Shown: positions 43,672 through 52,694 of the stretch, one piece after another | How positions within the stretch are numbered: the first letter of the stretch is position 1 | Layout: the number at the start of each line of letters is the position of its first letter | Source of the DNA: Cronobacter muytjensii ATCC 51329 | Lineage (GTDB): Bacteria > Pseudomonadota > Gammaproteobacteria > Enterobacterales > Enterobacteriaceae | Reading direction: 5' to 3' | NCBI RefSeq assembly: GCF_001277195.1 | Contig: NZ_CP012268.1 | Location: 558,001 to 622,000 of the forward strand | Length of the DNA stretch: 64,000 nucleotides | The notes under the pieces: model-generated | What the model saw: the letters and a program-made list of their open reading frames with translations, nothing else | Told to the model about the DNA's origin: nothing | Databases searched by the model: none | Translations under genes and position numbers: made by a program

Positions 43672-44376
43672 TTATTTATCCTTAAACTCCTCCAGATGTT
43701 TAATTTGCCGCCCGCGGTCATTGAAGTTTTCCGGGCGCAGCCAGGCGCGCAGCGCTTTGGCGTGATGCGGCCATTCGGCTTCGACAATCGAATACCAGTT
43801 CACATTACTGTTGCGCCCTTTACGCACCTGACATTCCCGGAACGTGCCTTCATAAATAAAACCGAGACGCTGTGCCGCCTGAATCGAGGGCGTATTTAAT
43901 TCGTCGGTTTTCCATTCGCAGCGCCGGTATTTTAATTCATCGAAAAGATGCGTCAGTAATAAATAAATGGCCTCGGTGCCGTAATTGGTTCTTTTCATGG
44001 ACGGAGACCAGATAACATTACCGATCTCAATGACGCCATGCGTTTTATCCACATTCATCAGACACAGCGTGCCGGTTGGCTGGCCGCTGATATTCTCCAG
44101 CACCGTGAAATACCAGGCATCGGTCGCGGATTCCTGACGGCGTAAATAGTCTTCGCACGCTTTTAGCGTCGGCGGGCGATCGTCCGTCAGGTACGTCCAG
44201 TCGCGCGTATCGTCAATGCTGTGCCAGGCGTGAAACAGCGCCAGCGCGTGCCGCACGCTGGCAGGCTCAAGATGGCAGAAATGCCCGGCGAAGATTTTCT
44301 TGTGCGGCAGTTCGCGCGGTTTCCAGTCCGCGACAGGCTGGCCGACATACTGACCGAAACTGTTCAGCTCTTTCAT
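43672..44376 (-). CDS. GNAT-family N-acetyltransferase, RimJ/RimL type
   Basis: 234 aa. Start MKELNSFGQYVGQPV is set by a strong GGAGG Shine-Dalgarno. Typical GNAT order: CHLEPASVRHALALFHAW, GTLCLMNVDKTHGVIEIGNVIWSP (beta 4), the acetyl-CoA region MKRTNYGTEAIYLLL and the C-terminal NTPSIQAAQRLGFIYEGTFRE. Such enzymes acetylate protein N-termini, amino acids or drugs; the target here is unknown. It is a single gene, divergent from the chemoreceptor. Confidence 0.85.
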   Translation of the reverse strand: MKELNSFGQYVGQPVADWKPRELPHKKIFAGHFCHLEPASVRHALALFHAWHSIDDTRDWTYLTDDRPPTLKACEDYLRRQESATDAWYFTVLENISGQPTGTLCLMNVDKTHGVIEIGNVIWSPSMKRTNYGTEAIYLLLTHLFDELKYRRCEWKTDELNTPSIQAAQRLGFIYEGTFRECQVRKGRNSNVNWYSIVEAEWPHHAKALRAWLRPENFNDRGRQIKHLEEFKDK

Positions 44377-44517
44377 ATTTCCTCCTTTGAACCCGGCAGG
44401 GGACATTCAGGAGCGTAACGCGTGGTAAAAGGTTACCTTTACTATCGGCCAAAGCGCGGCAACTTTACTCTTTTAATTTTAAATCATGGTGCCGCTCGCA
44501 TATTTCAGTGGAGTGGA

Positions 44518-44544
44518 TAAAGTTTGCGCATTCCATTCCGATAA
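44518..44544 (+). promoter_or_regulatory. Sigma-28 (FliA) type promoter of the chemoreceptor gene
   Basis: TAAA (44518-44521), exactly 15 bp, then TCCGATAA (44537-44544): this matches the flagellar class III consensus TAAA-N15-GCCGATAA with one mismatch. It lies 36 bp before the start codon, so the receptor should be expressed with the motility regulon. Confidence 0.85.
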
Positions 44545-44580
44545 CAGTTTCACAATAGCGCTTCGTTCACGGGATGGTTA

Positions 44581-46251
44581 ATGATGATTAAAAATATAAA
44601 AGTGGTTAGCGGGATTATTATTATTCTGCTGACCTTTACGCTGCTGCAAATGGTCACCGGAAGCCTTTTTTATTCGGCGGTCAATAATGACCGTAATAAT
44701 TTCCAGAATGCGAATTTACTTAACTATCAGCAGGAACAACTTGGCGACAGTTTTCAGACGCTGGTAAAAACGCGCGTTACCGTAAACCGCGTGGCGATCC
44801 GCTTTCTGAAAAACCAGCGCGATCCGGCGTCTCTTGCCGCCATCAATAAATTGCTGGCGACGGCTTCCACCTCACTTGGCAAAGCGGAAAAGCATTTTGC
44901 GCTCTATAAAGCCTCGCCGCGCCTGGCAGGACAGGATGACGCGACGGCGAACCAGATAGCGGAAAAATATCAGGCGCTGCATGACATTCTTCAGGCGTCC
45001 ATCGGCTATCTCGGCGCGAATAATTACGAGGCTTACGGCAATCTTGATGCCCAGAAAGCGCAGGACGAGATGGAAGAGGTCTATACCACGTGGCGCGCGC
45101 AGAACACCACGCTGCTGCAGGCCGCGGCCCAGGAAAACCAGCAGAGTTATACCGGAATGCTCTGGACGCTCGGCGTTATCGCGCTCATTGTGGTGCTGGC
45201 GATCGCTGCCATCTGGCAGGGCTTACGCCATCTGCTGCTGGGGCCATTGCATGATGCGATGCAGCACATCCGCGCCATCGCAGGCGGCGATTTAACGCGC
45301 CCGATCGTGGCGGAAGGACGCAACGAAATGGGCCAGCTTGCCGCATCGCTTCAGGAGATGCAGCACGCGTTAGCCGGCACCGTGACGGCTGTGCGCGACA
45401 GCTCGGAATCGATCTATACCGGTGCGGGCGAAATCTCCGCAGGCAGTAACGATCTCTCCGCGCGCACCGAACAGCAGGCCGCGTCGCTGGAAGAAACTGC
45501 CGCCAGCATGGAGCAGCTGACCGCAACCGTGAAACAGAACAGCGATAACGCGCGTCAGGCGTCGCAGCTTGCGAAAAACGCGTCGGAAACGGCCGATAAA
45601 GGTGGCCGCGTGGTGGAGAATGTGGTGCAGACCATGAAATCCATCGCCGAAAGCTCGCAGCAGATTGCGCATATTACGAGCGTTATCGACAGTATCGCCT
45701 TCCAGACTAATATTCTCGCGCTGAACGCCGCCGTGGAAGCGGCGCGCGCCGGTGAACAGGGACGCGGCTTCGCGGTGGTCGCAGGCGAAGTCCGCACGCT
45801 CGCCAGCCGCAGCGCCAACGCGGCGAAAGAGATCAAAGCGCTTATCGAAAACTCCGTTAACCGCGTCGATACTGGCTCCGGACAGGTGCAGGAAGCGGGC
45901 GATACGATGAAAGAGATTGTTCAGGCGGTAACGCGGGTGACCGATATCATGGGCGAAATCGCCTCGGCGTCGGATGAACAGAGCCGCGGCATTGAGCAGG
46001 TGAGTCTTGCGGTGTCGCAGATGGACAGCGTTACGCAGCAGAACGCCGCGCTGGTGCAGGAATCAGCCGCGGCGGCGGCGGCGCTTGAAGATCAGGCGGA
46101 GCAGTTGCGTCAGGCGGTGGCGGCCTTTAAGGTCTCGCGCGGCCTGGTCAGCGCGCCGAAGACGAGTGGCGCCGCGCCGCTTGCCCGCGTTGAGACAGCC
46201 AAACCCGCGCTTGCCGCGCCTGCGGGCGGCGATAACTGGGAAACCTTCTGA
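44581..46251 (+). CDS. Methyl-accepting chemotaxis protein, Tsr/Tar-like
   Basis: 556 aa. Membrane helix 1 (about 7-30), periplasmic four-helix-bundle ligand domain (about 35-190), helix 2 (about 194-215), HAMP, methylation helices and the hyperconserved hairpin tip IAFQTNILALNAAVEAARAGEQGRGFAVVAGEVRTLA split across about 375-412. It ends in NWETF, the tether for CheR and CheB, so it is a major-type receptor. Ligand unknown. Only the ligand domain differs from Tsr and Tar. A second ATG one codon later is an alternative start. Confidence 0.95.
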   Translation: MMIKNIKVVSGIIIILLTFTLLQMVTGSLFYSAVNNDRNNFQNANLLNYQQEQLGDSFQTLVKTRVTVNRVAIRFLKNQRDPASLAAINKLLATASTSLGKAEKHFALYKASPRLAGQDDATANQIAEKYQALHDILQASIGYLGANNYEAYGNLDAQKAQDEMEEVYTTWRAQNTTLLQAAAQENQQSYTGMLWTLGVIALIVVLAIAAIWQGLRHLLLGPLHDAMQHIRAIAGGDLTRPIVAEGRNEMGQLAASLQEMQHALAGTVTAVRDSSESIYTGAGEISAGSNDLSARTEQQAASLEETAASMEQLTATVKQNSDNARQASQLAKNASETADKGGRVVENVVQTMKSIAESSQQIAHITSVIDSIAFQTNILALNAAVEAARAGEQGRGFAVVAGEVRTLASRSANAAKEIKALIENSVNRVDTGSGQVQEAGDTMKEIVQAVTRVTDIMGEIASASDEQSRGIEQVSLAVSQMDSVTQQNAALVQESAAAAAALEDQAEQLRQAVAAFKVSRGLVSAPKTSGAAPLARVETAKPALAAPAGGDNWETF

Positions 46252-46272
46252 TTAACGGCCTTTTACGGCAAT

Positions 46273-46301
46273 AAAAAAGCGTGGCTCGCCACGCTTTTTT
46301 T
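46273..46301. terminator. Bidirectional terminator after the chemoreceptor gene
   Basis: AAAAAAGCGTGGC pairs with GCCACGCTTTTTTT across TC. A- and T-runs flank the stem, so it can also end the leftward KTSC gene, whose stop lies 18 bp away. Confidence 0.92.
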
Positions 46302-46318
46302 ATGCCTTTATTTTCACA

Positions 46319-46531
46319 TCAACTGATCGAGACTTTAAAAAAGCTGCTCTTGATGTTGCTGTTAAACCAGCTCTCTTTCTCGTTGCTCATCAGAAAGGTT
46401 TGCCAGGTTTTCGCCGGCACGCCGAGAAACTGCTCTACGCGTCCATTGGCGTACTCAATTTCCATAATTGAACAGGTCGGATCGTAACCCGCGCTTTTAA
46501 ACGTTCTCGACTGCACAGGATGTCTTTTCAT
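46319..46531 (-). CDS. KTSC-domain small protein
   Basis: 70 aa from MKRHPVQSRTFKSAGYDP with AAGGGGC as ribosome site. KTSC domains are about 60 residues, named for a domain found at the C-terminus of some lysyl-tRNA synthetases and as free proteins. Visible: FKSAGYDPTCSIMEIEYANG, YFLGVP-like QFLGVPAKTWQTFL and the C-terminal FNSNIKSSFFKV. Function unknown; RNA or nucleic-acid binding has been suggested for the domain. A longer frame to 46579 lacks a ribosome site. Confidence 0.8.
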   Translation of the reverse strand: MKRHPVQSRTFKSAGYDPTCSIMEIEYANGRVEQFLGVPAKTWQTFLMSNEKESWFNSNIKSSFFKVSIS

Positions 46532-46657
46532 TTCAGCCCCTTGCTTTGAAAGCCATTGAGCCGTTATCGGCGGCTCCACCGCTGCGCTTGACTACCAGAA
46601 CTGGCAGGGCAAGGCGGTATGCTGAGAATATATTCTTGTTGCGCACCCTGACTAATC

Positions 46658-46696
46658 TATGTATTTTTATTCATATTGAGTGCATAAAAATGAGGG
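46658..46696 (+). promoter_or_regulatory. Paired ARG-box-like operator (ArgR) in front of the ABC transporter
   Basis: Box 1 (46658-46675) reads TATGTATTTTTATTCATA, one mismatch from the symmetrical ARG-box core TGAAT-N4-ATTCA. Box 2 (46679-46696) is weaker but keeps TG.AT....AT. The 3-bp gap is the spacing of paired boxes in E. coli arginine operators. A TTGTTG/TATGTA promoter pair (46636-46663, 16-bp spacer) places box 1 on the -10 element, as expected for ArgR repression. Confidence 0.65.
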
Positions 46697-46704
46697 TTGC
46701 GAAC

Positions 46705-47472
46705 ATGATGAAATCTCTGCTTAAAGCCGGTGTATTAATGGCAGCCCTTGCGGGCAGCGCTTTCGCCGCGCAGGAGACCTATGTGGTCGGCGCGGGCGGC
46801 ACCTATCGTCCTTTTGAATTTGAAAACAGCCAGAAGCAGCTGGAAGGCTTTGATATCGACATCATTAAGGCCATCGCCAAAGCGGAAAATTTTAACGTGA
46901 AGCTGGTGAATACGCCGTGGGAAGGGATTTTCGCCACACTCGGCTCTGGCGATCGCGACATCATTATTTCCGGCATTACCATCACCGATAAACGTAAACA
47001 GATGGTCGATTTCTCAAAACCGTATTTCCCGGCGGAGCAGTCCATCGTCGTGCCGGCGGATTCAAAAGTGACCTCGCTTGCCGCGCTGAAAGATGAAAAA
47101 GTCGGCGTGGTGAATTCGAGCACCGGCGATATCGTAGTGTCAGATACTCTTGGCAAGAACAACACGGCTATCAAGCGCTTCGACAACACGCCGCTGATGT
47201 TACAGGAACTGTTTGAAGATGGCGTCAGCGCCGCCGTGGGCGATGTGGGCGTCGTGAAATACTACATCAAACAGCACCCGGAAAAGCAGTTTAAGCTGGT
47301 GCCGGACGCGAAATTTGAACGCCAGTATTTCGGCATTGCGGTCGCCAAAGGCAATGACGAGCTGCGCGATAAAATCAACGCCGGGCTTGCGAAAATCGTT
47401 GCTGACGGTACGTATGCGAAAATCTACAAGGCCTGGTTTGACGATAACGTGCCGACGCTGCCTGCGCAGTAA
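46705..47472 (+). CDS. Amino-acid ABC transporter, periplasmic binding protein (family 3)
   Basis: 255 aa: signal peptide (SLLKAGVLMAALAGSAFA) and a family-3 solute-binding fold (GTYRPFEFEN, GFDIDIIKAIA, the carboxylate-binding loop ISGITITDKRKQMVDFSKPYF split here, and VAVGDVG-type hinge AAVGDVGVVKYYI). I chose ATG 46705 because GAGGG precedes it at proper spacing; ATG 46690 lies inside ARG box 2. First gene of a three-gene operon. The paired ARG boxes suggest arginine or another basic amino acid as cargo; glutamine or other polar residues remain possible. Confidence 0.87.
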   Translation: MMKSLLKAGVLMAALAGSAFAAQETYVVGAGGTYRPFEFENSQKQLEGFDIDIIKAIAKAENFNVKLVNTPWEGIFATLGSGDRDIIISGITITDKRKQMVDFSKPYFPAEQSIVVPADSKVTSLAALKDEKVGVVNSSTGDIVVSDTLGKNNTAIKRFDNTPLMLQELFEDGVSAAVGDVGVVKYYIKQHPEKQFKLVPDAKFERQYFGIAVAKGNDELRDKINAGLAKIVADGTYAKIYKAWFDDNVPTLPAQ

Positions 47473-47535
47473 TCACGCCTTTCGGTTTGTTTTTTTAGCG
47501 GCTGACCCAGTGCGTCAGCCGCCTCTTTTTCGGAA

Positions 47536-48292
47536 ATGGACATGGCAGGATTTCATTGGGAAATAATCCAGGAGTATGGCCCGCTCTTTATGCAGGGCGC
47601 CTGGATGACCATCAAATGCACCATTATCTGCGTGATACTCGGCACGCTGTGGGGCCTGACGCTCGGGCTGGGGCGAATGGCGCACGCCGAACACGGGCCG
47701 TGGAAATTTGTGCTGCGCTATCTGGTGCAGTTCCCGGTGCGCTTTTATGTAAGCGCGTTTCGCGGCACGCCGCTGTTCGTACAGATAATGGTGGTGCATT
47801 TCGCGCTGGTGCCGCTGTTTATCAACCCGCGTGACGGCTGGCTGGTGGAAAGCGGGCTGATGACCAGCGAGTTCGCCCGGATGCTGCGCTCCGACTACGG
47901 CGCGTTTCTCTCGTGCATCGTGGCTATCACGCTTAATGCCGGCGCGTATGTGTCTGAGATTTTCCGCGCGGGCATTCAGTCCATCGACCGCGGGCAGATG
48001 GAAGCCTCACGGGCGCTCGGCATGCCGTGGTGGAAAACCATGCGCAAAGTTATTCTGCCGCAGGCGTTTCGCCGCATTCTGCCGCCGCTTGGCAATAACG
48101 CCATCGCCATCGTTAAGGACTCGTCGCTCGCGTCCGCCATTGGGCTTGCGGATCTTGCCTACGCGGCGCGCACCGTTTCGGGGGCGTACGCGACTTACTG
48201 GGAGCCCTACCTGACCATCTCGCTGGTCTACTGGGTGATTACGTTCCTGCTATCGCAACTGGTGGCGCGGCTGGAAAAGAGGTTCGGCAAAA

Positions 48293-48306
<14 letters not shown>
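47536..48306 (+). CDS. Amino-acid ABC transporter permease (HisM/GlnP type)
   Basis: 256 aa with about five membrane helices and the EAA loop EASRALGMPWWKTMRKVILPQAFRRILPPLGNN that docks the ATPase (about 155-190). Start MDMAGFHWEII; MAGF two codons later is equally plausible. Single permease subunit, so the transporter probably works as a homodimer, unlike the HisQM heterodimer. It overlaps the ATPase gene by 14 bp. Confidence 0.92.
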
Positions 48307-49015
<709 letters not shown>

Positions 49016-49021
49016 TAGCGC

Positions 49022-49050
49022 GCGCAGGCGACGAGATTTCTCGCCTGCGC
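49022..49050. terminator. Hairpin after the ABC operon, weak terminator candidate
   Basis: GCGCAGGCGA (49022-49031) pairs with TCGCCTGCGC (49041-49050), a perfect 10-bp stem 7 bp after the operon stop. Only CTTTG follows, so termination efficiency is doubtful; it may block 3' exonucleases. Confidence 0.5.
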
Positions 49051-49130
49051 CTTTGCGTCGCGCTTCCTCGCCTGGCACAGGATGATCTACCATTACTGCC
49101 ATTCGTTCTGAACAGCCATATGGATATCTC

Positions 49131-50213
49131 ATGTTAAAGCGTCGCTATGTCGCCCTGTTGCCGCTGATGATGGCGCTCGCCGCCTGCAGCAGCAAGCCTA
49201 AGTCTCAACCCGCCGCCACCCAGACCGCAGGCGCAAGCCAGGGCGGTTTCCTGCTCCAGCCTCAGCACGACCGGCTGCTGCCAGCCGGGGATTTCGCCGG
49301 TAACCCGGCGGCGGAAAATTTCATCAATATGATGGTCAGCAAGCACGGGTTTAATCGCCAGCAGTTGCAGGAAGTCATCTCGCAGACGAAAAGGCTTGAT
49401 TACGTGCTGCGCCTGATGGATCGCCAGGCGCCGACCACTCAGCCTGCGCCGGGACCGAACGGCGCCTGGCTGCGCTATCGCAATAAATTCATCACGCCGG
49501 ATAACGTGCAAAACGGCGTGGCGTTCTGGAATCAGTATCAGGACGCGCTGAACCGTGCCTGGCAGGTCTACGGCGTACCGCCGGAGATTGTGGTCGGGAT
49601 TATCGGCGTCGAGACCCGCTGGGGCCGCGTGATGGGTAAAACCCGTATCATCGACGCGCTGGCGACGCTCGCCTTTAACTATCCGCGCCGCGCCGACTAC
49701 TTTGCCGCTGAGCTGGAGACGTTCCTGCTGATGTCGCGCGACGAAGGCGATGACCCGCTCGCGCTGAAAGGCTCTTTTGCCGGTGCGATGGGCTACGGTC
49801 AGTTTATGCCGTCCTCTTATAAAGAGTATGCCGTGGACTTTAATGGCGACGGGCATATCAACCTCTGGGACCCGGAAGACGCCATCGGCAGCGTCGCGCA
49901 CTACTTCCAGCAGCACGGCTGGGTGAAGGGCGATCTGGTGGCCGTCCCGGCTAACGGCCAGGCGCCGCAGCTGGAGAACGGCTTTAAAACCAAATACAGC
50001 GTCGGCCAGCTGGCGGCGGCGGGCTTAACGCCGCAGCAGCCGCTTGGCAACCACACCGAGGCGAGCCTTCTGCGTCTCGATATCGGCAGCAGCTACCAGT
50101 ACTGGTACGGACTGCCGAACTTCTATGCCATCACGCGCTATAACCACAGCACGCATTACGCGATGGCGGTCTGGCAACTCGGCCAGGCGGTCGCGCTCGC
50201 CAGGGTGCAGTAA
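49131..50213 (+). CDS. mltB: Membrane-bound lytic murein transglycosylase B MltB
   Basis: Outer-membrane lipoprotein cutting the beta-1,4 glycosidic bond of murein with formation of anhydro-MurNAc. 360 aa. Lipobox LAAC with Cys19. Catalytic Glu in GIIGVETRWGR (about residue 160); GSFAGAMGYGQFMPSSYKEYAVDFNGDGHINLWDP contains the family core and an EF-hand-like loop. In E. coli its neighbours are the srl sorbitol genes; these are missing and the ABC operon takes their place. Confidence 0.97.
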   Translation: MLKRRYVALLPLMMALAACSSKPKSQPAATQTAGASQGGFLLQPQHDRLLPAGDFAGNPAAENFINMMVSKHGFNRQQLQEVISQTKRLDYVLRLMDRQAPTTQPAPGPNGAWLRYRNKFITPDNVQNGVAFWNQYQDALNRAWQVYGVPPEIVVGIIGVETRWGRVMGKTRIIDALATLAFNYPRRADYFAAELETFLLMSRDEGDDPLALKGSFAGAMGYGQFMPSSYKEYAVDFNGDGHINLWDPEDAIGSVAHYFQQHGWVKGDLVAVPANGQAPQLENGFKTKYSVGQLAAAGLTPQQPLGNHTEASLLRLDIGSSYQYWYGLPNFYAITRYNHSTHYAMAVWQLGQAVALARVQ

Positions 50214-50353
50214 GCCGTTTCCCCGCCTGTACGGGCGGGGAAATAAACCGTGCCGCAAACCTTGAATTCGCCTCGTAAAACCCGATGTAACTGCCTGCAA
50301 CGCTTAAAAATCGCTGTGGGATGCCTGGGGTTACGTTTACAATCGGAGCCGTC

Positions 50354-50851
50354 ATGACAGATAACGAATTAATGCAGTTAAGTCAGCAGCTTGGCGCTGC
50401 GCTGAAGGCGCAGGGCGCGACCGTGACGACGGCGGAGTCCTGCACCGGCGGGTGGGTGGCGAAAGTCATTACCGATATCGCCGGCAGTTCCGCCTGGTTT
50501 GAACGCGGCTTCGTGACCTACAGTAATGAGGCCAAAGAACAACTTATCGGCGTGGATGGCGCGACGCTTGCGGCGCATGGGGCGGTCAGCGAGCCGGTTG
50601 TGCGGCAAATGGCGCAGGGCGCGCTGAACGCGGCAGCGGCGTCTTACGCGGTTTCCGTCAGCGGTATCGCAGGGCCGGACGGCGGCAGCGCAGACAAGCC
50701 AGTCGGCACTGTCTGGTTTGGCTTCGCCGACAACCAGGGAAGGGTAGAGGCGCAACTGCAACGCTTTGATGGCAATCGGGATTCCGTGCGCCGCCAGGCG
50801 ACCGCATTCGCACTGCAAACCCTGTGGCAACATTTTATACAAAAGACTTGA
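50354..50851 (+). CDS. pncC: Nicotinamide-nucleotide amidase PncC
   Basis: Deamidates nicotinamide mononucleotide to nicotinate mononucleotide in the pyridine nucleotide cycle. 165 aa, the single-domain CinA C-terminal type. TTAESCTGGWVAKVITDIAGSS carries the catalytic serine region and SVSGIAGPDGG the second conserved loop; VGTVWFGF follows. The stop is at the -35 box of recA, so some recA transcription may come from here. Confidence 0.96.
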   Translation: MTDNELMQLSQQLGAALKAQGATVTTAESCTGGWVAKVITDIAGSSAWFERGFVTYSNEAKEQLIGVDGATLAAHGAVSEPVVRQMAQGALNAAAASYAVSVSGIAGPDGGSADKPVGTVWFGFADNQGRVEAQLQRFDGNRDSVRRQATAFALQTLWQHFIQKT

Positions 50852-50875
50852 TACTGTATGCTCATACAGTATAAT
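50848..50875 (+). promoter_or_regulatory. recA promoter with LexA SOS box
   Basis: LexA box TACTGTATGCTCATACAGTA (50852-50871) keeps the canonical CTG-N10-CAG. -35 TTGATA (50848-50853), 16-bp spacer and -10 TATAAT (50870-50875) overlap it, so LexA blocks polymerase directly. recA should be induced by DNA damage. Confidence 0.97.
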
Positions 50876-50939
50876 TGCACCAACGAAACACATTCGCAGC
50901 GTGGCGCAATTGGGCTCACCCTGCATGACAGGAGTAAAA

Positions 50940-52004
50940 ATGGCTATCGACGAAAACAAGCAGAAGGCGTTGGCGGCAGCACTCGGCCAGATTGAAAAGC
51001 AATTCGGCAAAGGCTCCATCATGCGTCTGGGTGAAGATCGCACCATGGATGTGGAAACGATCTCCACCGGCTCTCTCTCCCTGGATATCGCGCTGGGAGC
51101 GGGCGGTCTGCCGATGGGGCGTATCGTGGAAATCTACGGCCCGGAATCTTCAGGTAAAACCACGCTGACGCTGCAAGTTATTGCCGCGGCACAGCGCGCC
51201 GGTAAAACCTGTGCGTTTATCGACGCGGAGCACGCGCTTGATCCGGTTTACGCCCGTAAGCTTGGCGTAGATATCGATAACCTGCTCTGCTCTCAGCCGG
51301 ATACCGGCGAGCAGGCGCTGGAAATCTGTGACGCGCTGGCGCGCTCCGGCGCGGTGGACGTGCTGGTTGTCGACTCCGTAGCGGCCCTGACGCCGAAAGC
51401 GGAGATCGAAGGTGAAATCGGTGACTCTCACATGGGCCTCGCGGCGCGTATGATGAGCCAGGCGATGCGTAAGCTGGCCGGTAACCTGAAAAACTCCAAC
51501 ACGCTGCTTATCTTCATCAACCAGATCCGTATGAAGATTGGCGTGATGTTTGGTAACCCGGAAACCACTACCGGTGGTAACGCGCTGAAATTCTACGCTT
51601 CCGTGCGTCTCGACATCCGCCGTATTGGCGCGGTGAAAGAGGGCGAAGAAGTGGTAGGTAGCGAAACCCGCGTGAAAGTGGTGAAAAACAAAGTCGCTGC
51701 GCCGTTTAAACAAGCGGAATTCCAGATCCTCTACGGTGAAGGCATCAACTTCTACGGCGAACTGGTTGACCTGGGCGTGAAGCACAAGCTGATTGAGAAA
51801 GCAGGCGCCTGGTACAGCTACAATGGCGAGAAGATCGGTCAGGGTAAAGCTAACGCGACCAACTTCCTCAAAGAGAACAAGCCGATGGCTGACGAAATTG
51901 AGAAGAAGCTGCGCGAAATGCTGCTTAACAACCAGGACTCTACGCCTGACTTCACCGTCGACGATAACGATGACGGCGTTGCAGAAAACAACGAAGAGTT
52001 TTAA
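50940..52004 (+). CDS. recA: Recombinase RecA
   Basis: Strand-exchange ATPase and LexA coprotease. 354 aa from MAIDENKQKALAAALGQIEK, with ACAGGAGTAAAA as ribosome site. Walker A GPESSGKTT (about 67-75), DNA-binding loops L1 (about 157-164) and L2 containing NPETTTGGNALKFYASVRLD, and an acidic tail (DFTVDDNDDGVAENNEEF). Followed by an attenuating hairpin before recX. Confidence 0.99.
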   Translation: MAIDENKQKALAAALGQIEKQFGKGSIMRLGEDRTMDVETISTGSLSLDIALGAGGLPMGRIVEIYGPESSGKTTLTLQVIAAAQRAGKTCAFIDAEHALDPVYARKLGVDIDNLLCSQPDTGEQALEICDALARSGAVDVLVVDSVAALTPKAEIEGEIGDSHMGLAARMMSQAMRKLAGNLKNSNTLLIFINQIRMKIGVMFGNPETTTGGNALKFYASVRLDIRRIGAVKEGEEVVGSETRVKVVKNKVAAPFKQAEFQILYGEGINFYGELVDLGVKHKLIEKAGAWYSYNGEKIGQGKANATNFLKENKPMADEIEKKLREMLLNNQDSTPDFTVDDNDDGVAENNEEF

Positions 52005-52008
52005 TCTC

Positions 52009-52037
52009 AAGGGCTGCTGATGCAGCCCTTACTTTTT
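52009..52037 (+). terminator. Hairpin with T-run between recA and recX
   Basis: AAGGGCTGC (52009-52017) pairs with GCAGCCCTT (52022-52030) across TGAT, then ACTTTTTCT. In E. coli the same site lets only a minor readthrough fraction reach recX, keeping RecX low. Confidence 0.88.
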
Positions 52038-52061
52038 CTGTTGTCCCAACTATTTACGCCT

Positions 52062-52559
52062 ATGACTGACGCTACTCCCCGCCGTTCCGCCTGTTCCCGT
52101 CTCCTTGACCGCGCGATGCGTATTCTCGCCATGCGTGACCACAGCGAGCAGGAGTTGCGCCGCAAGCTTGGCGCCGTGCTACCGGGGAAAAATGAGGATG
52201 AGCAGGCGCAGGCGACGCCTGAAGATATCGAAAAAGTCATCGCCTGGTGCCATGAGCAGCGCTATCTTGATGACGAGCATTTTGCCGAGCGCTATATTGC
52301 GAGCCGGGGCCACAAAGGCTACGGCCCGCAGCGTATTCGTCAGGAGCTACAGCAAAAAGGCATTTCACGCCCGTCGTGCGATGCCGCCTTTGCCGCTTGC
52401 GAAGTTGACTGGGAAACCCAGGCCCGTGAACAGGCCGAGCGTAAATTCGGCGCGCCGCTGCCGCGCACCTTTCCGGAAAAAGCGAAAGTGCAGCGCTTTT
52501 TGCTGTATCGCGGCTATTACATGGAAGATATCCAGGCGATCTACCGAAATTTTGAGTGA
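52062..52559 (+). CDS. recX: RecA regulatory protein RecX
   Basis: Inhibits RecA filament growth and ATPase. 165 aa from MTDATPRRSACSRLLDRAM. All three-helix repeats are present: ILAMRDHSEQELRRKL, WCHEQRYLDDEHFAERYIASRGHKGYGPQRIRQEL and the C-terminal KVQRFLLYRGYYMEDIQAIYRNF. The ORF is open 14 codons upstream, but those lie in the terminator, so I start at 52062. Confidence 0.95.
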   Translation: MTDATPRRSACSRLLDRAMRILAMRDHSEQELRRKLGAVLPGKNEDEQAQATPEDIEKVIAWCHEQRYLDDEHFAERYIASRGHKGYGPQRIRQELQQKGISRPSCDAAFAACEVDWETQAREQAERKFGAPLPRTFPEKAKVQRFLLYRGYYMEDIQAIYRNFE

Positions 52560-52561
52560 TG

Positions 52562-52578
52562 ACCCCATGCGGGGTTTT
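52562..52578 (+). terminator. Short terminator after recX
   Basis: ACCCC/GGGGT stem (52562-52566 with 52571-52575) with ATGC loop and TTT tail, directly after the recX stop. Short, so moderate strength. Confidence 0.6.
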
Positions 52579-52694
52579 ACTTCCCTGTAAAGAAAACTTA
52601 TCTTATTCCCACTTTTTTCCGTTAAGCCTTGTCTGGCGGCAGCTCGCTGCGCCACCCGGGCGATACATTTCGTTAGCTTGATTTCAGGATAATT

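Noticed and set aside
50766..50939. N-terminal extension of RecA into pncC
   Set aside because: It would read through the LexA box and promoter; the known start MAIDENKQ has a perfect ribosome site.
52581..52694. REP-like element between recX and alaS
   Set aside because: GGCGGCAGCTCGCTGCGCC resembles a hairpin, but a second copy could not be found in the window, so I do not call it a repeat.
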